Below, piece by piece: positions 7,932-10,286 of a stretch of DNA of 10,286 nt. Position numbers and translations under genes: made by a program. The notes beneath the pieces were generated by a model. The model was not told the DNA's origin. It searched no databases and was given only the letters and a program-made list of their open reading frames with translations. The stretch's first letter is position 1; the number at the start of each line of letters is the position of its first letter. This DNA comes from Candidatus Brocadiaceae bacterium (lineage in GTDB: Bacteria; Planctomycetota; Brocadiia; SM23-32): positions 1 to 10,286 of the forward strand of contig PUNP01000102.1 of the NCBI GenBank assembly GCA_003551785.1. The letters run 5' to 3'.

Positions 7932-7970
7932 AAAATAAAACCCCGCTTGTAAAACAAGCGAGGTTTCTAA
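7932..7970 (-). terminator. Intrinsic terminator, best read on the minus strand (histone gene), possibly bidirectional
   Basis: The arms 7938-7950 and 7954-7966 form a 13-bp stem with a 3-nt loop. The single imperfect position (7943/7961) is a C-A mismatch in a plus-strand transcript but a U-G wobble in a minus-strand transcript. The minus-strand stem is followed by a U-rich tail (the A-rich run at 7931-7940 on the plus strand). Both facts indicate it evolved to end leftward transcripts from the histone gene. On the plus strand the tail is only TTTCTAAC, so it would end the permease operon less efficiently. Confidence 0.85.
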
Positions 7971-7971
7971 C

Positions 7972-7993
7972 TGTGGCTAAAACTCAGGCCACA
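7972..7993. repeat. Small inverted repeat (TGTGGC / GCCACA)
   Basis: Six-base arms at 7972-7977 and 7988-7993 flank a 10-nt loop, immediately beside the terminator. It lies in the predicted 3' untranslated region of the histone transcript. It has no U-tract of its own and may simply be a 3' UTR structure. Confidence 0.5.
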
Positions 7994-8031
7994 AAAGAGC
8001 TTTATAAATGCAGTTTCTCATTCTCAGCTAA

Positions 8032-8064
8032 CACTATATTGATAAGCCGCAAGGGGATATAGTG
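8032..8064 (-). repeat. Hairpin in the histone 3' untranslated region (CACTATAT / ATATAGTG)
   Basis: Perfect 8-base arms at 8032-8039 and 8057-8064 enclose a 17-nt loop, 29 nt past the histone stop codon. The loop contains CGCAAGGGG (8048-8056, plus strand), which is the exact inverse of CCCCTTGCG at 8328-8336 in the histone leader. A related CACTAT/ATAGTG hairpin occurs downstream of the aminotransferase gene. Confidence 0.6.
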
Positions 8065-8092
8065 CCAGATGAGTAAAGGAAGCCGCATCATC

Positions 8093-8275
8093 TTAAAGGT
8101 CTTTTGCTTGAACCGTTTTGCGGTTGTTGGCTTTAGCGCGTTCTGCAGCTTTCTCTACGCAAGCATGGACGCAGTCATTTAAAGCATCCAAGGTCTCGGC
8201 TGCACACATAAGATCATTTTCTTTGATTAGATTTTTCACTTTTGAACTCACTAATAACATTTCTTTGTCAGCCAT
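8093..8275 (-). CDS. Short bacterial histone (histone-fold protein, 60 aa)
   Basis: The 60-residue protein has a compact histone fold. A short first helix (about 9-19, SSKVKNLIKEN) is followed by a long central helix (about 25-48) with alanine/valine spacing. The C-terminal NRKTVQAKDL contains the conserved histone R-x-T pair (R52, T54) and the aspartate (D59) that normally form the loop-2 salt bridge. The length and sequence style resemble the dimeric bacterial histones known from Bdellovibrio (Bd0055) and relatives, which coat DNA differently from eukaryotic nucleosomes. Lysines and arginines are spread over the whole chain. Three cysteines (24, 35, 39) are unusual for such a protein. The start was chosen because GGAGGT lies 7 nt before this ATG; a longer in-frame reading to 8341 lacks such a site. 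It forms its own transcription unit, with its own terminator, convergent to the permease operon. Confidence 0.87.
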   Translation of the reverse strand: MADKEMLLVSSKVKNLIKENDLMCAAETLDALNDCVHACVEKAAERAKANNRKTVQAKDL

Positions 8276-8321
8276 TTTACTACCTCCATTCACTAAAAGT
8301 TTAACATTATTCAAAATTATC

Positions 8322-8340
8322 TGGTCACCCCTTGCGACCA
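8322..8340 (-). promoter_or_regulatory. Leader hairpin upstream of the histone gene
   Basis: Arms TGGTC (8322-8326) and GACCA (8336-8340) form a 5-bp stem with a 9-nt loop, 47-65 nt before the histone start codon. If the promoter proposed at 8351-8380 is used, the hairpin would be close to the 5' end of the mRNA. Its loop reads GCAAGGGGU in the transcript and is complementary to the loop of the 3' UTR hairpin at 8032-8064. Confidence 0.45.
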
Positions 8341-8350
8341 TTTCACATGT

Positions 8351-8380
8351 AGACTACGATAAAAACCCCCTGTGTGTCAA
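8351..8380 (-). promoter_or_regulatory. Candidate promoter of the histone gene
   Basis: On the minus strand a perfect TTGACA (8380-8375) is followed after 18 bp by TAGTCT (8356-8351), which matches only half of the -10 consensus. The position, about 75 nt before the start codon, suits the strong ribosome binding site and independent terminator of the gene. The weak -10 keeps this tentative. Confidence 0.35.
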
Positions 8381-8437
8381 ATGAAAGCTGAAAAAGAGCA
8401 ATTCATTGCATCCTGAGGATTTGAAAGCTGCTTAAAG

Positions 8438-8485
8438 GTATACACTATAGGCATGCCAATGCTTCCATAGTGGGGCAGTATACAC
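8438..8485. repeat. Composite inverted/direct repeat (GTATACAC ... CACTAT/ATAGTG ... GTATACAC)
   Basis: GTATACAC occurs at 8438-8445 and again at 8478-8485. Between and overlapping these, CACTAT (8443-8448) pairs with ATAGTG (8467-8472), and the outer GTATAC copies can also pair because the hexamer is palindromic. It lies 79-126 bp downstream of the aminotransferase stop codon, in the 288-bp gap before the histone gene. It may be a 3' UTR structure or a protein-binding site. Confidence 0.5.
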
Positions 8486-8563
8486 AAATAGTGTTTGGTG
8501 CCGTATGTCTAGAAAAAATAAGGCTTTATGCTATCCAAAGTTTTTTCAAAAATAATGTCAAAT

Positions 8564-9700
8564 TTAGTTGTCAAATAGAATCCTGTGTGCAGTTTCTACT
8601 CCGGCACTAAAAGTGAAATCATATCCTAACTCTTTGAGTGCACGTTCAACGGCCGAGATGCATACTAATAAATCTTCTTCGCTCACATATCCCATATGGC
8701 CGATCCTGAAAATTTTCCCCTTTAGGTGCCCCTGACCGCCGGCGATAGTTACTCCATATTCATCACGCATCTTTTTGGTAAGTTTACCTGTATCGATACC
8801 TTCCGGAGCCCAGACGGAAGTGAGGCCGTTAGCAGGGTTTTCTGCTACCAGTTGCAATCCTAAAGCTTTCATTGACTCTCGGGAGGCTTGAGCAAGCAAG
8901 CTGTGCCTCTGATCAATAGCAGCCAGGCCCTCAGCCAGCATCATATCTAATGCCTTCTGGAGCGCTCGTACAAGTGAAACCGGTCCTGTGTACGGCGTTT
9001 GATGATCTTCCCAATTTGACTTCATCTTGCGCATATCAAGATAATATCTCGGGGAGGTTGCCATCTTAATTTTATTCCAGGCTTTATTGCTTGCCGCAAT
9101 GAATGATAAACCGGGGGGAACCATACAACCTTTTTGTGAACCGCCCACCATCACATCAATTCCCCATTTATCCATCTCTACGTTGTGAACGCCGATACTT
9201 GTTATTGCGTCTACTACTAACAAGGTATTGGTTTCACAAGTGAGAGCTGCTAAAGCTTCCACATCAGTCAAGGCCCCTGTGGAGGTCTCACTGTGTGTCA
9301 CACATAATACTGAAGCATCGGGATGTTCTTTGAGAACTTTTTCAGCCAATTTGGGTGAAAAAGATTTTCCCCATTCAATATCTACATTTACGACTTCACA
9401 ATTATATACTTCTCCAAGTTCAGCCCACCTTTCGCCGAATTTTCCGCCGCGAACACAGATCGCTTTGTCACCGGGCGAGCATGTATTGGCAATGGCGGCT
9501 TCCATCGCCGCTGTGCCGCTTCCCGGGATGATATATACATCATTATCCGTGCCGAAAAGTTTTTTGAGGTCCGCACCTACGTCAGCAAGAATTTCAGAAA
9601 ACTGCGGGGTCCTGTGGTGGATTAACGGTTGTGCTTCGGCTAACAATACTTCGCCCGGTACCATTGTAGGACCGGGGGTAAACATGTAATTCTTCTTCAT
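8564..9700 (-). CDS. PLP-dependent aminotransferase, alanine/serine--glyoxylate (class V, AGAT) family
   Basis: The protein has 378 residues, the normal length for this fold-type I family. The N-terminus has the family hallmark FTPGPTMVP (7-15) and HHRTPQF (28-34). Cofactor motifs follow: GSGTAAMEAA (60-69), HSETSTG (136-142), VVDAITSIG with pyridine-binding D164, and GGSQKGCMVPPGL with the PLP lysine K190. FRIGHMG (331-337) near the C-terminus carries the carboxylate-binding arginine. Relatives transfer amino groups between alanine, serine or ureidoglycine and glyoxylate or pyruvate, and some replace SerC in serine synthesis; the substrate cannot be decided here. The start is ATG at 9700 with AGGAG upstream (TCAGGAGAAAG). 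The frame is open for a further 111 codons, but that part is low-complexity intergenic sequence. Regulation may involve the structured leader directly upstream. Confidence 0.92.
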   Translation of the reverse strand: MKKNYMFTPGPTMVPGEVLLAEAQPLIHHRTPQFSEILADVGADLKKLFGTDNDVYIIPGSGTAAMEAAIANTCSPGDKAICVRGGKFGERWAELGEVYNCEVVNVDIEWGKSFSPKLAEKVLKEHPDASVLCVTHSETSTGALTDVEALAALTCETNTLLVVDAITSIGVHNVEMDKWGIDVMVGGSQKGCMVPPGLSFIAASNKAWNKIKMATSPRYYLDMRKMKSNWEDHQTPYTGPVSLVRALQKALDMMLAEGLAAIDQRHSLLAQASRESMKALGLQLVAENPANGLTSVWAPEGIDTGKLTKKMRDEYGVTIAGGQGHLKGKIFRIGHMGYVSEEDLLVCISAVERALKELGYDFTFSAGVETAHRILFDN

Positions 9701-9741
9701 TATCTTTCTCCTGATTGTTAAAGTAGTTAAAATTTTATGCA

Positions 9742-9785
9742 TTTTCAGAGACTGCGCTCTGAAAACGGGCGCCTTACGGCGCAGT
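9742..9785 (-). promoter_or_regulatory. Structured leader of the aminotransferase gene with mutually exclusive hairpins
   Basis: In the minus-strand transcript a 5-bp hairpin (GCGCC/GGCGC, 9769-9782) is capped by GUAA, a GNRA-type tetraloop. It is followed by a 9-bp hairpin (arms 9742-9750 and 9757-9765). ACTGCGC (9751-9757), covering the loop of the second hairpin, is perfectly complementary to GCGCAGT (9779-9785), which overlaps the first hairpin's arm. The long-range pairing therefore competes with both local hairpins. The element ends about 41 nt before the start codon. No U-tract follows, so it is not an ordinary terminator. Confidence 0.45.
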
Positions 9786-9933
9786 ACGGATAAATATCCA
9801 ATGTATAAGCAAAATGTTTCATTCTCATTGGGCTCGATAGTTTGCATTTTGACGTTTTTGACACGCCGGCAGGGTCTGTCCATTCGGATATACGTTCTAG
9901 CAGCGTGGTCGGAAAGGTGCAGGCGGAATGTAT

Positions 9934-9997
9934 GACAGGCATCTTGCCTGTCCAGGGCGCACGCAGGGATGCGTGCTATACTATGAAGGGCATCTTG
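9934..9997. repeat. REP-like cluster of short palindromes
   Basis: Two tight perfect hairpins sit side by side. GACAGGCA/TGCCTGTC (9934-9941, 9945-9952) has a 3-nt loop, and GCACGCA/TGCGTGC (9959-9965, 9970-9976) has a 4-nt loop. The nonamer GGCATCTTG inside the first recurs at 9989-9997. The cluster is more GC-rich than its surroundings. Translated, it gives TGILPV in one direction and RQDAC in the other, peptides I recall from spurious ORFs over dispersed intergenic palindromes in several phyla. Confidence 0.6.
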
Positions 9998-10151
9998 TGT
10001 TACTATATTTCTCATTTTGCACTTTTCGGCCACGCCCCTACAGTCGATTGAGCGCCAAAAAAAAATTGAATGCGTTCAGCATAATCGATCAGTCGATCTT
10101 CCGGATCATATATATTCAGTGAACCACGTTGTAACCATTAAGCTTGATACC

Positions 10152-10187
10152 AAACTTTGTCGTAAACTTTGTCGTAAGCTTTGTCGA
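10152..10187. repeat. Three-copy 12-bp tandem repeat
   Basis: The unit AAACTTTGTCGT occurs at 10152-10163 and 10164-10175, followed by a diverged third copy, AAGCTTTGTCGA, at 10176-10187. Because the unit is a multiple of three, an overlapping spurious reading frame shows a repeated KLCR motif. An eight-C run follows at 10195-10202. Confidence 0.8.
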
Positions 10188-10286
10188 TCGCCAGCCCCCC
10201 CCTCGCATCTGGTGCGCTACATATCATGCTACGGTTATCCTCATGTCAAGAGTTTCTAAAAACCACCAGTACCCTCAGAATACGCG

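Larger units (their letters stand above)
9786..10286. other. Non-coding stretch upstream of the aminotransferase leader
   Basis: About 500 bp without a credible gene. Short open frames exist on both strands, but they lack ribosome binding sites, run through the palindrome cluster and tandem repeat, and have no recognisable domain. Beyond those repeats I see only a loose inverted pair CCAATG/CATTGG (9798-9803, 9826-9831) and poly-A and poly-C runs. I find no tRNA or recognised riboswitch. Confidence 0.6.

Noticed and set aside
8276..8341. 22-residue N-terminal extension of the histone
   Set aside because: Homologues are about 60 residues, and GGAGGT precedes the internal ATG at 8275. The extension would cover the leader hairpin.
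8118..8384. Open frame antisense to the histone gene
   Set aside because: Shadow frame; the opposite strand has a recognised fold, ribosome binding site and terminator.
9228..9689. 153-codon frame antisense to the aminotransferase
   Set aside because: It mirrors the well-supported gene on the other strand and has no domain.
9701..10033. 111-codon in-frame N-terminal extension of the aminotransferase
   Set aside because: The family hallmark FTPGPT begins right after the ATG at 9700, which has an AGGAG ribosome binding site. The extension runs through hairpins and REP-like palindromes and has no domain.
10152..10187. CRISPR-like repeat array
   Set aside because: The units are 12 bp, directly adjacent with no spacers, and no cas gene is present.
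9842..10259. Three overlapping short frames on the plus strand at the right end
   Set aside because: They translate palindromic and tandem repeats (TGILPV, KLCR repeats), lack ribosome binding sites and overlap one another.

Overview
The window is a 10.3 kb bacterial chromosomal segment of moderate-to-low GC content. It has tightly packed genes on the left and centre, and a more open, structure-rich right end. Three features suggest an uncultured lineage near the PVC superphylum or a neighbouring phylum (Planctomycetota, Omnitrophota, Lentisphaerota or similar): a PEGA lipoprotein of a type I associate with Planctomycetota-like genomes, a GYF_2 domain protein, and a short bacterial histone. 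TTG and GTG starts also occur. This placement is inference and weak. An outer membrane is implied by the lipoprotein and the LptF/LptG-family permease.

Left end (37-1017, minus strand): a short GspF/PilC-type inner-membrane protein, probably part of a type II secretion or pilus cluster that continues out of the window. Only 38 bp away, and divergent, is a multi-pass flippase-like protein of the UPF0104/AglD/LPG-synthase-TM family (1056-2087).

Centre (2236-7931, plus strand): six closely spaced or overlapping genes that look like one operon. They are (1) an amidohydrolase-fold protein that has lost two expected metal ligands, (2) a 660-residue two-lobed beta-propeller protein whose start overlaps the preceding stop, (3) an intact YfcE/MJ0936-type metallophosphoesterase, (4) a PEGA lipoprotein, (5) a zinc-ribbon/GYF_2/two-TM protein, and (6) an LptF/LptG-family permease. 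The permease and lipoprotein point to cell-envelope lipid or LPS traffic. The roles of the pseudo-amidohydrolase, the propeller and the GYF_2 protein are unknown, and this set is the best candidate for an undescribed envelope-related module.

Right part (7932-8563): a very small gene on the minus strand encodes a 60-residue bacterial histone with a strong ribosome binding site and an intrinsic terminator. Its predicted 5' and 3' untranslated regions each carry a hairpin, and the two loops are complementary to each other.

Right end (8564-10286): a PLP-dependent alanine/serine-glyoxylate aminotransferase-type gene on the minus strand, preceded by a structured leader with mutually exclusive hairpins. 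Beyond it are about 500 bp that I judge non-coding, with REP-like palindromes and a three-copy 12-bp tandem repeat. I see no tRNA, rRNA, CRISPR array, transposase or phage gene.
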